A stretch of DNA of 64,000 bases from Cellulophaga sp. Hel_I_12 (GCF_000799565.1 NZ_JUHB01000001.1:372001-436000); one strand, 5' to 3'. Positions 53,407 through 61,753 are shown, counted from the first letter of the stretch. Numbers and translations: made by a program. The notes: generated from the letters alone by a model not told the origin.

Positions 53407-53918
53407 GGTTGAAATTTTTTAAGATGTGCCTTGATGTCGTTCGCCAAGGCATGGACTTCTTCCATAAGCTTGGGGTTCCGTTTTTTGAACATGTTCCCAA
53501 TGGACTTAAAGTTGTTATGGTACTTGATGAGCATTTTATAAAGTTCGATGTGCTCCTCGGTAAAACGTTCAGTAATTTCCTGTTCAAATAGGCTACGCCG
53601 TATGTATTCACTTAATGTCAAACCGCTTCTGGCTGCTTTGATATTCAAAAGCTTCTTTTCATAGATGGTACATCGAAACTTAACTAGGTCACTTTTCCCC
53701 TTAAACACTCTTTTTTTTTCTTTGCGACCTTCGGGAGCAAACGAGAATGTGTCCACAGACACACATCTCGAATTCCTACCGACCATGATTTCGTTTTCCA
53801 TTACAATCCGTTTCATATCCAATTCTATACTATCCGATTGGCTCAGTGCTTTGGCAGGAATCTTTACAGTCCGTTCCCTATCATCATTTGGTTTGAAATT
53901 AAAATCATCCGCTTTCAT
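53403..53918 (-). CDS. mobC: MobC-type mobilization protein
   Basis: 171 residues. An unstructured basic N-terminal third precedes a ribbon-helix-helix segment (LVKFRCTIYEKKLLNIKAARSGLTLSEYIRRSLF, about 75-110) and the MobC helix KMLIKYHNNFKSIGNMFKKRNPKLMEEVHALANDIKAHLKKF. It binds oriT DNA next to the relaxase. It starts inside the last 14 bp of the primase gene, so the three genes are one translationally linked operon. Confidence 0.87.
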   Translation of the reverse strand: MKADDFNFKPNDDRERTVKIPAKALSQSDSIELDMKRIVMENEIMVGRNSRCVSVDTFSFAPEGRKEKKRVFKGKSDLVKFRCTIYEKKLLNIKAARSGLTLSEYIRRSLFEQEITERFTEEHIELYKMLIKYHNNFKSIGNMFKKRNPKLMEEVHALANDIKAHLKKFQP

Positions 53919-54756
53919 GGCACAACAAATCGTTTAAATCATTATGGTTTTTATAGATATGGCTTTGATCCATGATATGCTTATGATGATCCATTAGATA
54001 CTTGGCAGACTGTCTTCCAGCATTATCATTATCCAGATAAATAAGGACAGATTCATAGGCCTTTAAATATGGTTCAATGGTTTTTATGAAGGCTATGGAA
54101 TTCAAAACAATGATATCTGAAGTTTTTATTTGGATGTCATCTAAAGTGGCCAGTGATAACAAATCAAACATCCCCTCCAGAATGATGAGTTGTTTGTTAT
54201 TGTTTTGGAGGTAGGTATAGGATTTTGGGCTGCTACTGTTTTTAAATAGTTTGTTCCTCAGTTCCCAACCACCTTGATGGTTCTGTAAGCCAATGGCAAA
54301 AAATCGGTTTTCCTTATGCTGGTACCAAACCTCTTTGCAAAAGGTCTTGGCAGTGTTTATCGGAATGCCCCTTGAACCCAGATATTGAATGAGGGCAGGG
54401 TGCGTGATGTCCTGAACCTTAACAATGCCAAGTCCTGTGTCGTTGTCTTTAAAAATCCGTTGCTCTCTAAATGTGTTTTTTGCGACCCCATCGTTTAAAA
54501 ATGCCAAGGCTTCACCTATGGAACATTTTAGAATCCGACATACAAGGTCTATCACGTTACCGCCCACACCTTCACCATGGTCGTACCATCGGTTCTTGGT
54601 TTTAGAGACTTTAAAAGAGGCTTGGGTTTCTGACCTGAAAGGACTCAGAAACCAAGCTTCTTTTTCCACTGTCCTTTTGGGAAAGTGCCCTAATTTTTCC
54701 AGTGTTTTTTCCACTGAAAAATTACGGGCTGTTTCACAATTTATTTTTTCTTTCAT
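53905..54756 (-). CDS. CHC2/Toprim DNA primase of mobile element
   Basis: 283 residues. The N-terminal zinc-finger-like part is short of Cys (WFLSPFRSETQASFKVSKTKNRWYDHGEGVGGNVIDLVCRI, the CHC2-domain body with the zinc Cys lost), followed by a Toprim domain: LIILEGMFDLLSLA (Glu) and LIYLDNDNAGRQSAKYLMDHH (DxD-type acids). It makes primers for the transferred or excised strand. Downstream of the primase-helicase gene (208 bp). Confidence 0.85.
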   Translation of the reverse strand: MKEKINCETARNFSVEKTLEKLGHFPKRTVEKEAWFLSPFRSETQASFKVSKTKNRWYDHGEGVGGNVIDLVCRILKCSIGEALAFLNDGVAKNTFREQRIFKDNDTGLGIVKVQDITHPALIQYLGSRGIPINTAKTFCKEVWYQHKENRFFAIGLQNHQGGWELRNKLFKNSSSPKSYTYLQNNNKQLIILEGMFDLLSLATLDDIQIKTSDIIVLNSIAFIKTIEPYLKAYESVLIYLDNDNAGRQSAKYLMDHHKHIMDQSHIYKNHNDLNDLLCHESG

Positions 54757-54963
54757 AAGCCAATGTGTTTTTAGGTGTATTTTTGTTTTTTTGATGATTT
54801 CCTCTGTTAAGCCTTATAAACATTACGTTTGTTCAGTCATCAATGTGTCATCATTTCATCATTCTTGGTTTTTTATGGCATTATCCTGTCATCATTATAT
54901 TTTTTGATGACAAAATGATGAATACATGATGACGGCTTAAGCTCAACAAATACAGCGATTTCG

Positions 54964-56169
54964 TCATCCTGTCATCAAATCATCAAAATTTTCGGTTAAA
55001 AATGATTTCTCAACGGTAAAATAGCGTCCTTTGGCATCGATTAGGTTGATATCGCCATCTGTCCAAATCACAAATTTCTGATAGCTATTGGAGTTGTCCT
55101 TGTTGCTTAACCTCCAATCATTTTTGAGCAGCCTTCGTAGTTGGGTCAGATCCGTTTTTACCCGAGTCCTGTTCAGTGCCAATAATGCATCCATGGGACA
55201 AAGGTCAACAGCTTCCAAATCAAATTTCTCAATCACTCCCATCAGAATACTGGCCAGTTCTTTTTCTACCCGGTTGCGATTGTTTTGCACCAACTTTACC
55301 AGGGCATTTGTTTTGATCTGGTGTGCGGTGAACCACATACGGGTCAAATGCTTTGAATGTAATTTTCGATTTGCTAAGTAGTATAGGAAAGCTGGAATCT
55401 CTTCAACTAATTTCTCTAAATAATTTGTTTGTTCTACCTCTAAGGTTGGCACTTTAATTACCCAAAACCGTGTTTCATTGGCATCAATTTTTATAAAGCT
55501 TTCCTCATTATTGCTGCACAGGATAAACTTGCCAAAAAACTCAACCTCTCGCTTGTCCTTGCCCTTGGCTTCCAGTTTATTGATGTTGGTGGTGCTCAGG
55601 TATTTGATGCGTTCGGTCAGCTCTTCCTTATTGAAAAGGACTTCATCGATACATATCAGGAGTTTGTTTGCCCAATCGGCATTGAACTGGCTGCTGAAAC
55701 TATCATTGGTCAGGTAGGTCAGGTTGTTCTCAAAGATTTCCTTGAGCCATTTTAAAAAGGTACTTTTCCCTGTGGAGCGTTCCTTGGACACCAAACATAA
55801 TATTGGTAGCACTTGGATGGGTTTTAGATACAATAATTGCAGATAATCCAATCCAAGTTCGTAGTGTTTACCAAAGATGTGCTTTACAAATTTTAGGGAT
55901 AAGGTAACGTCTCCCTCTTTGGGCACTTTGCCCAAAGGGGAATAGATGTTATAGAACCCAAGATATTCCTGTTTAAATTCTATATGGCTCGGAATACAGG
56001 TAAAGCCATCGTATTTAGGGATTTTACTCAAATGGTCTTTACCATGGTCCTGTTTGATGGTCTCCATGTTCCAATGCACCAGAATTTCATTGAAGTGACC
56101 GGCTATGGTCGGAGCCTTGACGAGTTTGTAATAGGACGTGCCCACACGTATATAAGGTATCTGTTTCAT
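54964..56169 (-). CDS. SF3 primase-helicase family protein
   Basis: About 401 residues from MKQIPYIRVG at 56169; an ATG at 56199 gives ten more residues of no obvious value. The superfamily 3 helicase core has Walker A SKERSTGKSTFLKWL (about 155-170), Walker B LLICIDEVLF (about 205) and a sensor Asn in FILCSNNEESF (about 240). It is the DUF5906/VirE-type protein that unwinds element DNA after excision. It stands between the excisionase-like gene and the primase in the usual order for Bacteroidota elements. Confidence 0.85.
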   Translation of the reverse strand: MKQIPYIRVGTSYYKLVKAPTIAGHFNEILVHWNMETIKQDHGKDHLSKIPKYDGFTCIPSHIEFKQEYLGFYNIYSPLGKVPKEGDVTLSLKFVKHIFGKHYELGLDYLQLLYLKPIQVLPILCLVSKERSTGKSTFLKWLKEIFENNLTYLTNDSFSSQFNADWANKLLICIDEVLFNKEELTERIKYLSTTNINKLEAKGKDKREVEFFGKFILCSNNEESFIKIDANETRFWVIKVPTLEVEQTNYLEKLVEEIPAFLYYLANRKLHSKHLTRMWFTAHQIKTNALVKLVQNNRNRVEKELASILMGVIEKFDLEAVDLCPMDALLALNRTRVKTDLTQLRRLLKNDWRLSNKDNSNSYQKFVIWTDGDINLIDAKGRYFTVEKSFLTENFDDLMTG

Positions 56170-56239
56170 AAGAAGTGTTTTTGTGCCATGGGAAGTCACG
56201 GCAAATCGTTTGACTTGTTTGCTGTTGCTTTATAAAAGT

Positions 56240-56527
56240 TTAAGCATGCTTATTCGCCAGATTACCAGTTTGGGAGTTGTCCTTTATTTCCATTCTTGGT
56301 TCTCGCTGATGTTGGAGTAACCAATCTACAAGCTTCTTTTTATCAAAAAAGACCATTTTACCGTTGGGTTTGGAGTGTGGAATTTTTCCGGAAGCTGTGA
56401 GTTTGTATAGATAACTTCGCGAAATGCCCGTATAGTCACTGGCTTCATCAAAGGTCAATACTTCTTTGCTTCCTATAAGTAGTTTCTCTAAACGATCCAG
56501 TCGTTCCAGTATTAAAATAGTGTCCAT
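56240..56527 (-). CDS. Excisionase-like helix-turn-helix protein
   Basis: 95 residues. A MerR-like HTH_17 domain: EVLTFDEASDYTGISRSYLYKLTASGKIPHSKPNGKMVFFDKKKLVDWLLQ (about 21-70). This is the DNA-binding domain of excisionases and of replication initiators in Bacteroidota elements. It probably binds near the ends or at the rep promoter; 70 bp upstream of the primase-helicase gene and same direction. Confidence 0.87.
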   Translation of the reverse strand: MDTILILERLDRLEKLLIGSKEVLTFDEASDYTGISRSYLYKLTASGKIPHSKPNGKMVFFDKKKLVDWLLQHQREPRMEIKDNSQTGNLANKHA

Positions 56528-56882
56528 TTTTATTGTTTTAGGTTAATAAAATGAACAAAAGCGCTTTTGCTTTCCCTTATGGGATTAAGGTAATAAAGGT
56601 ATAAAACAGGGCTATTGAAAGAAGAAAAAAAATTAATTAGTTATTCACAAATAATTGATATACAATATATTAAGTTAAAATAAACTAATTTTTATGACCA
56701 CAAAATAAAAACATTTTAATTGGTAAAATCTGGTATCATTTAGCATGAAATTAAATGACCAAAAAAACGCGGTTTTTGGGAAGATTATGGGTTATTAACA
56801 ATAGAAAACAAAGATTTTGATCGATTTCGGGATTTAAAACGGCTAATATTATATCGCTGCTATTTTAAAACATCAAATTAGC
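56528..56882. other. Non-coding gap between excisionase and integrase
   Basis: 355 bp, AT-rich. A short frame at 56700-56800 is not supported by codon pattern. It probably holds the promoter of the excisionase/replication unit and the 3' end of the integrase transcript; no terminator hairpin with a T-run is obvious. Confidence 0.45.
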
Positions 56883-58133
56883 TTATTGATTTATAGATTT
56901 TTTTTCATTGTTTTGTTCAATAGCATCCATTTTCAATCTCAAAGCATTCATATCTTCACTTACTTTTTTATCTATAATTTTAGCATAGTGCTGTGTCGTC
57001 CTCAAAGATTTATGCCCAAGCATTTTACTTACTGATTCAATAGGAACCCCGTTTGTAAGTGTTACAGTAGTAGCAAAGGTGTGACGTGCTAAATGAAATG
57101 TTAGATTTTTATTTATTTCACATAAATCTGCAATTTCTTTGAGATAAGCATTCATTTTTTGGTTGCTTAAAACAGGGAGCAAAAGTTCAGTGTCCAAAGA
57201 TTCCTGATGTGCTTCGTATTTATCAATAATTGCCTGGGGAATTGAAAGAATAGGAATATTACTTCTTGTATCTGTTTTTGTTCTTTTGGTTTTAATCCAA
57301 TTTTGGCCATCAATACCAATAACAATATCATTTTTGGTAAGCTTTTTTACATCAGCATAGGCCAAACCAGTAAAGCAACTAAAAATAAAGATGTCCTTAA
57401 CTTGGTTCAATCGGTCAGTTGAAAAATCCTTTTCAACTATTTTTTGAATTTCATCACTTGTTAGAAATTCCCTGTCCACAATTTTAAGTTTGGCTTTCCA
57501 ATGGATAAAAGGGTCTTTGCTAATCCAGTCATTGGCATAGGCAATGCGAATGATTTTTTTAAAATTCGTTATGTATTTAATTGCTGAATTGTGAGCACAG
57601 TTTCTTGTAGTTTTTAGATAATATTCAAATCCAGTAATAAACTTAAGATCTACTTCTCTAACAGGAATATCTTTAACTTGATACTCTTTTAGTATATAAT
57701 CAGTAACATGCTTCATTGCCGTTTTATAGCGTTCCGCTGTTCCTGCTGAAAAATCTTTGCCAATTAATTCATTAACTTGATCATTGTGTTCTTGAAAAAT
57801 CGCTAATAGCATCTTTTGATTGCTATTCTTTCCTAAATAGATGTTTTTGATTTTTTCTGCAGTAATCAAAATGTTATTTTCCGATAGCTGTTCTTGAATT
57901 TTATTAATCTTAAGTTCTATTGAGAGAAGATATTTATTCAATTCCCGAACGTCGGGAGTAGTGCCTCTTATTTTACCTGCATCAGAATTCCATCGCGTTA
58001 ATTGCACTTTACGCCTTATGCTAAACTCACTTCGCTTACCATTTACAGTAATACGTGCATATATGGGCGCATAACCGTTTTTGTCAATATCGTTTCCTCG
58101 AGGGTAGAATAGGATGGAGAATGTAGTTTGCAT
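56883..58133 (-). CDS. Tyrosine recombinase (integrase), Bacteroidetes type
   Basis: About 416 residues from MQTTFSILFY at 58133; the ATG at 58166 adds eleven residues overlapping an arm-type site. Arm/core-binding N-terminus: FYPRGNDIDKNGYAPIYARITVNGKRSEFS (Arm-DNA-bind_5), a SAM-like domain (about 100-195) and the catalytic domain with HLARHTFAT (H-x-x-R), LGHKSLRTTQHYAK (H and nucleophile Tyr). The first catalytic Arg is missing (FTGLAYADVKKL), as in IntDOT-like enzymes. It should cut within the 13-bp tRNA repeat. It lies 250 bp from attR. Confidence 0.92.
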   Translation of the reverse strand: MQTTFSILFYPRGNDIDKNGYAPIYARITVNGKRSEFSIRRKVQLTRWNSDAGKIRGTTPDVRELNKYLLSIELKINKIQEQLSENNILITAEKIKNIYLGKNSNQKMLLAIFQEHNDQVNELIGKDFSAGTAERYKTAMKHVTDYILKEYQVKDIPVREVDLKFITGFEYYLKTTRNCAHNSAIKYITNFKKIIRIAYANDWISKDPFIHWKAKLKIVDREFLTSDEIQKIVEKDFSTDRLNQVKDIFIFSCFTGLAYADVKKLTKNDIVIGIDGQNWIKTKRTKTDTRSNIPILSIPQAIIDKYEAHQESLDTELLLPVLSNQKMNAYLKEIADLCEINKNLTFHLARHTFATTVTLTNGVPIESVSKMLGHKSLRTTQHYAKIIDKKVSEDMNALRLKMDAIEQNNEKKSINQ

Positions 58134-58142
58134 CGGTGCGTA
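58134..58142. repeat. Arm-type site copy at integrase start
   Basis: CGGTGCGTA, the inverse complement of TACGCACCG found at both element ends. It lies directly upstream of the preferred integrase ATG, so binding there could also repress the integrase. Confidence 0.6.
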
Positions 58143-58232
58143 TTTTTTATCTCCACTAAAATACAAAAAAAATATAAATTATAAAAATCAAGATACGATT
58201 GTAATACACTGTATTACTGTATTTTACAATCA

Positions 58233-58273
58233 ATTCGGTGCGTAAATTTTATTTTAAAAAATACGCACCGAAT
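58233..58273. repeat. Inverted pair of arm-type sites near attR
   Basis: ATTCGGTGCGTA (58233-58244) and TACGCACCGAAT (58262-58273) are perfect inverse complements separated by 17 bp of AT-rich DNA. The second matches the left-end copy at 34755-34766 exactly. Confidence 0.7.
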
Positions 58274-58325
58274 CCCGCACTTTTTATTTGATATTTTTTA
58301 GTTTTATTTGATATTGAATAAAATT

Positions 58326-58359
58326 AAAAACCCTGTAAACATTTAATTTACAGGGTTTT
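58326..58359. terminator. Element-borne terminator for tRNA-Ser
   Basis: AAAACCCTGTAAA ... TTTACAGGGTTTT hairpin, on the element side of attR. It has nearly the same stem as the hairpin at 34622-34656, so the element restores tRNA termination after insertion. Confidence 0.75.
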
Positions 58360-58381
58360 AGTGGAATTTGATACATTCCCA

Positions 58382-58394
58382 GCGGAGAAAGAGG
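58382..58394 (-). repeat. attR, in the 3' end of tRNA-Ser
   Basis: GCGGAGAAAGAGG, identical to attL at 34680-34692. The tRNA stays intact after integration. Confidence 0.82.
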
Positions 58395-58467
58395 GATTCG
58401 AACCCCCGGAGGTGTGACCCTCAACAGTTTTCAAGACTGCCGCATTCGACCACTCTGCCATTTCTCC
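58383..58467 (-). tRNA. tRNA-Ser(UGA)
   Basis: An 85-nt cloverleaf read leftward. Acceptor stem GGAGAAA/TTTCTCC with discriminator G, D-arm ATGGCAGAGTGGTCGAATGC, anticodon loop CTTGAAA in stem GCAGT/ACTGT (anticodon TGA), a long variable arm (GAGGGTCACACCTC region) as in all tRNA-Ser, and T-arm GGGGGTTCGAATCCC. CCA is not encoded. Its 3' 12 nt are part of attR. Confidence 0.95.
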
Positions 58468-58538
58468 AAGTGTCTATTGCCTTTGCCTTTTCAGTGCACT
58501 AAGCCCTGATTGGAAATTTGACTTCCCATTGGCGGGTG

Positions 58539-58571
58539 CAAATATAACAACCTTTTTTGAATTTTATCAAA
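58539..58571 (-). promoter_or_regulatory. Flavobacterial promoter for tRNA-Ser
   Basis: On the minus strand TTTG (about 58570) is followed after about 20 bp by TATATTTG (58546-58539), a perfect -7 element. A 5' leader of about 65-70 nt leads to the tRNA. Confidence 0.6.
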
Positions 58572-58682
58572 GGTTTTAAAATATTTTTCAAAAATAATTT
58601 ATAGCTGAAATTTATATTTTATGAATAGCAAATAACCCACCGCTTTTAGACTTTCACTTATCGAATAAAAGCTTAAAATGAC

Positions 58683-58690
58683 TAACTTTG
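58683..58690 (+). promoter_or_regulatory. -7 element for nitroreductase gene
   Basis: TAACTTTG fits TAnnTTTG, 26 bp upstream of the ATG at 58717. No FNR-like box is in front of it, and no clear -33 element. Confidence 0.4.
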
Positions 58691-58716
58691 ACAGCAAAAA
58701 ATAATTGATAAAGAAA

Positions 58717-59349
58717 ATGACGAATAGTATTCAACAATTACAATGGCGTTATGCAGTGAAAAAGTTTGATGATGCTAAAATTCTCCCTGAAGCTAAAATT
58801 CAAATTTTAAAAGAGGCTTTTAATTTAACCGCAACTTCTTACGGTTTGCAGCCCATTAAAATGTTAGTCATCAAAGATAAAAAGCTTCAAGATCAACTAG
58901 TACCAGTTTCTTACCATCAAAAACAAGTAGGACAAGCGTCGCATCTTTTAGTTTTTTGCATTGAATCACAAATAGACGAAACCTATATAAACAATTATTT
59001 TAAAAATGTCAAGAAGCTTAGAAACACATCTGATGAAATTTTAAATCCTTTTAAAAATTTTTTAATTCAAGATTTTTCTAAAAAAACCATAGACGAAATT
59101 AAAACATGGGCTACCAATCAGGCCTATTTAGCCATGGGTAATCTATTAACAGTATGTGCCATAGAAGAAATCGATGCCTGCCCTATGGAAGGTTTTTTAG
59201 CCAAGGAATATCATGAAATTTTAAAATTAAAGGAAAAGAATTTAGAAGTTGTTTTAGTTTTACCGGTAGGGTATAGAGCAGAGGACGATGTATTTTCTAA
59301 TTTCGCCAAAGTTCGAAAACCACTTAGTGACTGTGTCATTGATTTGTAA
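58717..59349 (+). CDS. Nitroreductase-family NAD(P)H-dependent oxidoreductase
   Basis: About 210 residues from the ATG at 58717; the frame also has a TTG at 58705. WRYAVKKFDDAKILPEAK at the N-terminus is the family's R-x-S/A-x-R/K-x-F phosphate-binding motif; then LTATSYGLQPIKMLVI, NQAYLAMGNLLTVCAIEEIDACPMEGF and LVLPVGYRAEDD. This is the NfsB-like FMN enzyme that reduces quinones, nitro compounds or dihydropteridine. Monocistronic, followed 80 bp later by the aminotransferase gene. Confidence 0.9.
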   Translation: MTNSIQQLQWRYAVKKFDDAKILPEAKIQILKEAFNLTATSYGLQPIKMLVIKDKKLQDQLVPVSYHQKQVGQASHLLVFCIESQIDETYINNYFKNVKKLRNTSDEILNPFKNFLIQDFSKKTIDEIKTWATNQAYLAMGNLLTVCAIEEIDACPMEGFLAKEYHEILKLKEKNLEVVLVLPVGYRAEDDVFSNFAKVRKPLSDCVIDL

Positions 59350-59429
59350 TTTTAATATTTTTAACAAAGCATCAGGTACTAAAGCAAACTAGACAAGAAG
59401 ACAAAATACAATAACTAAAATTTAAAAGA

Positions 59430-60620
59430 ATGCCTGGATTTGAATTTTTTGGAGACTTAGAGCGAAAAGAAGTGAATGATGTTTTAGATTCAGGAGTTTT
59501 AATGCGTTACGGTTTTGATAAGGCTCGCAACCATTGGAAAGCCTTAGAATTAGAACAACAGGTAGCTGAGCGAATGGAAGTAAAGCACGCTCACGTGGTA
59601 AGTAGCGGAACCGCGGCCTTGACCGTGGCCTTAATGGCGACGCATATCAATTCAGGCGATGAAGTAATTTTACCCACCTTTACTTTTGTAGCTTCTTTTG
59701 AAGCCATACTTTCGGTTGGTGCTGTTCCAATTTTAGTTGATGTAGATGATACCTTAGGATTAAATGCCGAGGCTGTTGAAAAAGCGATTACCAAAAAAAC
59801 AAAGGCGGTAATGGCAGTGCATATGTGTGGTTCCATGGCAGACTTAACCAGCTTACGAAAGGTATGTAAAAAGCACAAGTTAATACTAATTGAAGATGCT
59901 TGCCAAGCAATTGGTGGTACGTTTAACAACAAACCTCTAGGTTCTATTGGTAAAATAGGTTGTTTTTCTTTTGATTATGTAAAAACGATTACCTGTGGTG
60001 AAGGTGGTGCTATCATAACGAATAGTAAAGATTTATTTACAAAGGCACAGGCGTATACAGATCATGGTCATGATCACTTAGGAACGGATAGGGGAGCAGA
60101 CAAGCACCCTATTTTAGGATATAATTTTAGAATATCAGAACTTAATGCTGCAGTAGGTGTGGCGCAAGTAAAACGCTTAGATGATTTTATTGCCATTCAA
60201 AAAAAGCATTACCGTATTATTGAAGAAGTTTTAAAAAATATTCCAGAAGTAACATTTAGACGAATACCCAAAGGAGGAGTTCAAAATTATTCCTTTTTTA
60301 ATTTCTTTTTGCCAACAAAAGCGGCTACGAAAAGAGTCCACGAGGCATTTGGGAAACAAGGTGTAGATGCTACATTTTATTGGTTCGACAACAACTGGCA
60401 TTACCACAAGAAATGGGACCACTTAAAACATTTAAAGGGCTTGAATTATTTTTCAAATGCGCAATATGATGGCCTACCCAATTATTATAAGTCTGACTTT
60501 TCTGCCTCAGATGCTATTATTTCTAAAACTATCTCTTGCCTTATAAAACTAAGCTGGACAGAAGAAGAAGTTAGGGAAAGGGCTCAAAAAATGGCTAAAA
60601 TTATCAAGGAATTAGGCTAG
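59430..60620 (+). CDS. DegT/DnrJ/EryC1/StrS-family PLP-dependent aminotransferase
   Basis: 396 residues of fold-type I. VSSGTAALTVALMA (about 57-70) is the PLP-phosphate loop; DEVILPTFTFVAS follows; EDACQAIGG holds the Asp contacting the pyridine N; and SFDYVKTITCGEGGAI carries the Schiff-base Lys185. The family transaminates sugar nucleotides or cyclitols. No sugar-pathway genes lie next to it, so the substrate is open. Its stop overlaps the converging ribB stop by 4 bp. Confidence 0.88.
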   Translation: MPGFEFFGDLERKEVNDVLDSGVLMRYGFDKARNHWKALELEQQVAERMEVKHAHVVSSGTAALTVALMATHINSGDEVILPTFTFVASFEAILSVGAVPILVDVDDTLGLNAEAVEKAITKKTKAVMAVHMCGSMADLTSLRKVCKKHKLILIEDACQAIGGTFNNKPLGSIGKIGCFSFDYVKTITCGEGGAIITNSKDLFTKAQAYTDHGHDHLGTDRGADKHPILGYNFRISELNAAVGVAQVKRLDDFIAIQKKHYRIIEEVLKNIPEVTFRRIPKGGVQNYSFFNFFLPTKAATKRVHEAFGKQGVDATFYWFDNNWHYHKKWDHLKHLKGLNYFSNAQYDGLPNYYKSDFSASDAIISKTISCLIKLSWTEEEVRERAQKMAKIIKELG

Positions 60621-61753
60621 TAAGATACATAATCTACAATTTCAAGACCATAGCCTTCAATACCCACTCTTTTTGTTTGAATTGTGTTGGTTAGCAAACG
60701 TATTTTTGAAATATTTAGATCGTGTAAAATTTGAGCGCCAACACCAAAATCTTTCGAATCCATTTCTATTTTAGGTGCTTTTATTTGGCCATTCGTTTGT
60801 AATTCTTTTAAGGCAGAAAGGCGATTTAAAAGGTTTAAGGATTGAATTTCTTGATTGATAAATACAAAAGCTCCTTTTCCAGCGGTGTTAATGGCATGAA
60901 ACATGTCTTCTAGTTTTTTATCAGGATTATTCGTTAAAGTCCCTAGAATATCATTATTAATTAACGTAGAATTAATCCGAGTCAATATTTCCTCGTCTTT
61001 TTTCCATGATCCTTTGGTGAGGGCAATATGTATTTGATCATTGGTGGTTTGTTGATAGGCGCGCAACCTAAAATCTCCAAAACGTGTTGTAATGGTAAAA
61101 TCTTCTTTCTTCTCAATAAGACTATCGTGTTCCATACGATAAGCGATAAGGGCCTCGATGGATACAATTTTTAAATCATGCTTTTTGGCTACTTTTAGTA
61201 GTTCAGGTAAACGTGCCATGGTACCGTCCTCATTCATGATTTCGACAATTACTCCTGCCGGTTGCAAACCAGCTAAACGCGCAAAATCTATGGCAGCTTC
61301 TGTATGACCAGTTCGTCTTAAAACACCTCCCTCTTTGGCAACTAGCGGAAAAATATGACCAGGTCTGGCCAATTCATACGATTTTGTTGTAGAATCCGTG
61401 AGTGCTAAAATTGTTCTAGCTCTATCTGAGGCTGAAATACCAGTTGTAACGCCATTTCCTTTTAAATCCACAGATACCGTAAATGCGGTTTCCATATGAT
61501 CGGTGTTATTGGTAACCATCATGGGTAAGCCTAACTCTTTGCATCTACTTTCAGTCAAAGGAGTACAAATTAAACCACGGCCATGATACGCCATAAAGTT
61601 GACCATTTCTGGGGTTACTAATTCTGCCGCCGCAAGAAAGTCACCTTCATTTTCTCTATTCTCATCATCGACGACGATAATAACTTTTCCGTTTTTAATA
61701 TCGTTAATCGCATCTTCAATAGTATCAAGATGAATACTTTTTTCCATGTTCAT
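60617..61753 (-). CDS. ribB: 3,4-dihydroxy-2-butanone-4-phosphate synthase (RibB) with degenerate GTP cyclohydrolase II half
   Basis: 378 residues, RibBA length. RibB half (1-205): VDDENRENEGDF (metal-binding Glu), GHTEAAIDF (His) and the TGISASDRARTI loop are all present, so it converts ribulose 5-phosphate for riboflavin synthesis. The C-terminal half is recognisable as RibA by GDFRLRAY at its start and RLLTNTIQTKRVGIEGYGLEIV at its end, but the zinc Cys (S-E-C, R-C-D-C-G) are replaced (STLINND...TNNP) and REGRGIGL reads QEIQSLNL. So the cyclohydrolase must be another gene. Shares one base with the upstream permease's stop. Confidence 0.92.
   Translation of the reverse strand: MNMEKSIHLDTIEDAINDIKNGKVIIVVDDENRENEGDFLAAAELVTPEMVNFMAYHGRGLICTPLTESRCKELGLPMMVTNNTDHMETAFTVSVDLKGNGVTTGISASDRARTILALTDSTTKSYELARPGHIFPLVAKEGGVLRRTGHTEAAIDFARLAGLQPAGVIVEIMNEDGTMARLPELLKVAKKHDLKIVSIEALIAYRMEHDSLIEKKEDFTITTRFGDFRLRAYQQTTNDQIHIALTKGSWKKDEEILTRINSTLINNDILGTLTNNPDKKLEDMFHAINTAGKGAFVFINQEIQSLNLLNRLSALKELQTNGQIKAPKIEMDSKDFGVGAQILHDLNISKIRLLTNTIQTKRVGIEGYGLEIVDYVSY

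Larger units (their letters stand above)
34680..58394. mobile_element. Integrative mobilizable element with defence cargo in tRNA-Ser
   Basis: Bounded by the 13-bp repeat of the tRNA-Ser 3' end, with a tyrosine integrase next to the tRNA, an excisionase-like HTH, primases, a MobC/relaxase pair, and cargo made almost wholly of anti-phage-type genes (AbiE, a methyltransferase/helicase/GIY-YIG set, HEPN, Septu-like pair, helicase-nuclease). No conjugation pilus or coupling genes are seen, so transfer would need a helper. The backbone genes at 52.5-56.5 kb look richer in G+C than the cargo and the host flanks, a sign of mixed origin. All box sites of the host regulon stop at its left edge. Confidence 0.85.

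Noticed and set aside
53201..53611. 136-residue minus-strand ORF across the relaxase/mobC junction
   Set aside because: Shadow frame; it overlaps both well-supported genes and its text has no family pattern.
54425..54907. 160-residue plus-strand ORF opposite the primase
   Set aside because: Antisense shadow of a recognised Toprim primase; Ser/Phe-rich composition typical of reverse frames.
52526..54963. oriT of the mobilizable element
   Set aside because: Expected here, but no nick-site consensus or inverted repeat clear enough to report.
34680..58394. Calling the element a full integrative conjugative element
   Set aside because: No TraG/VirB4/VirD4-type genes are seen; only mobilization genes are present.
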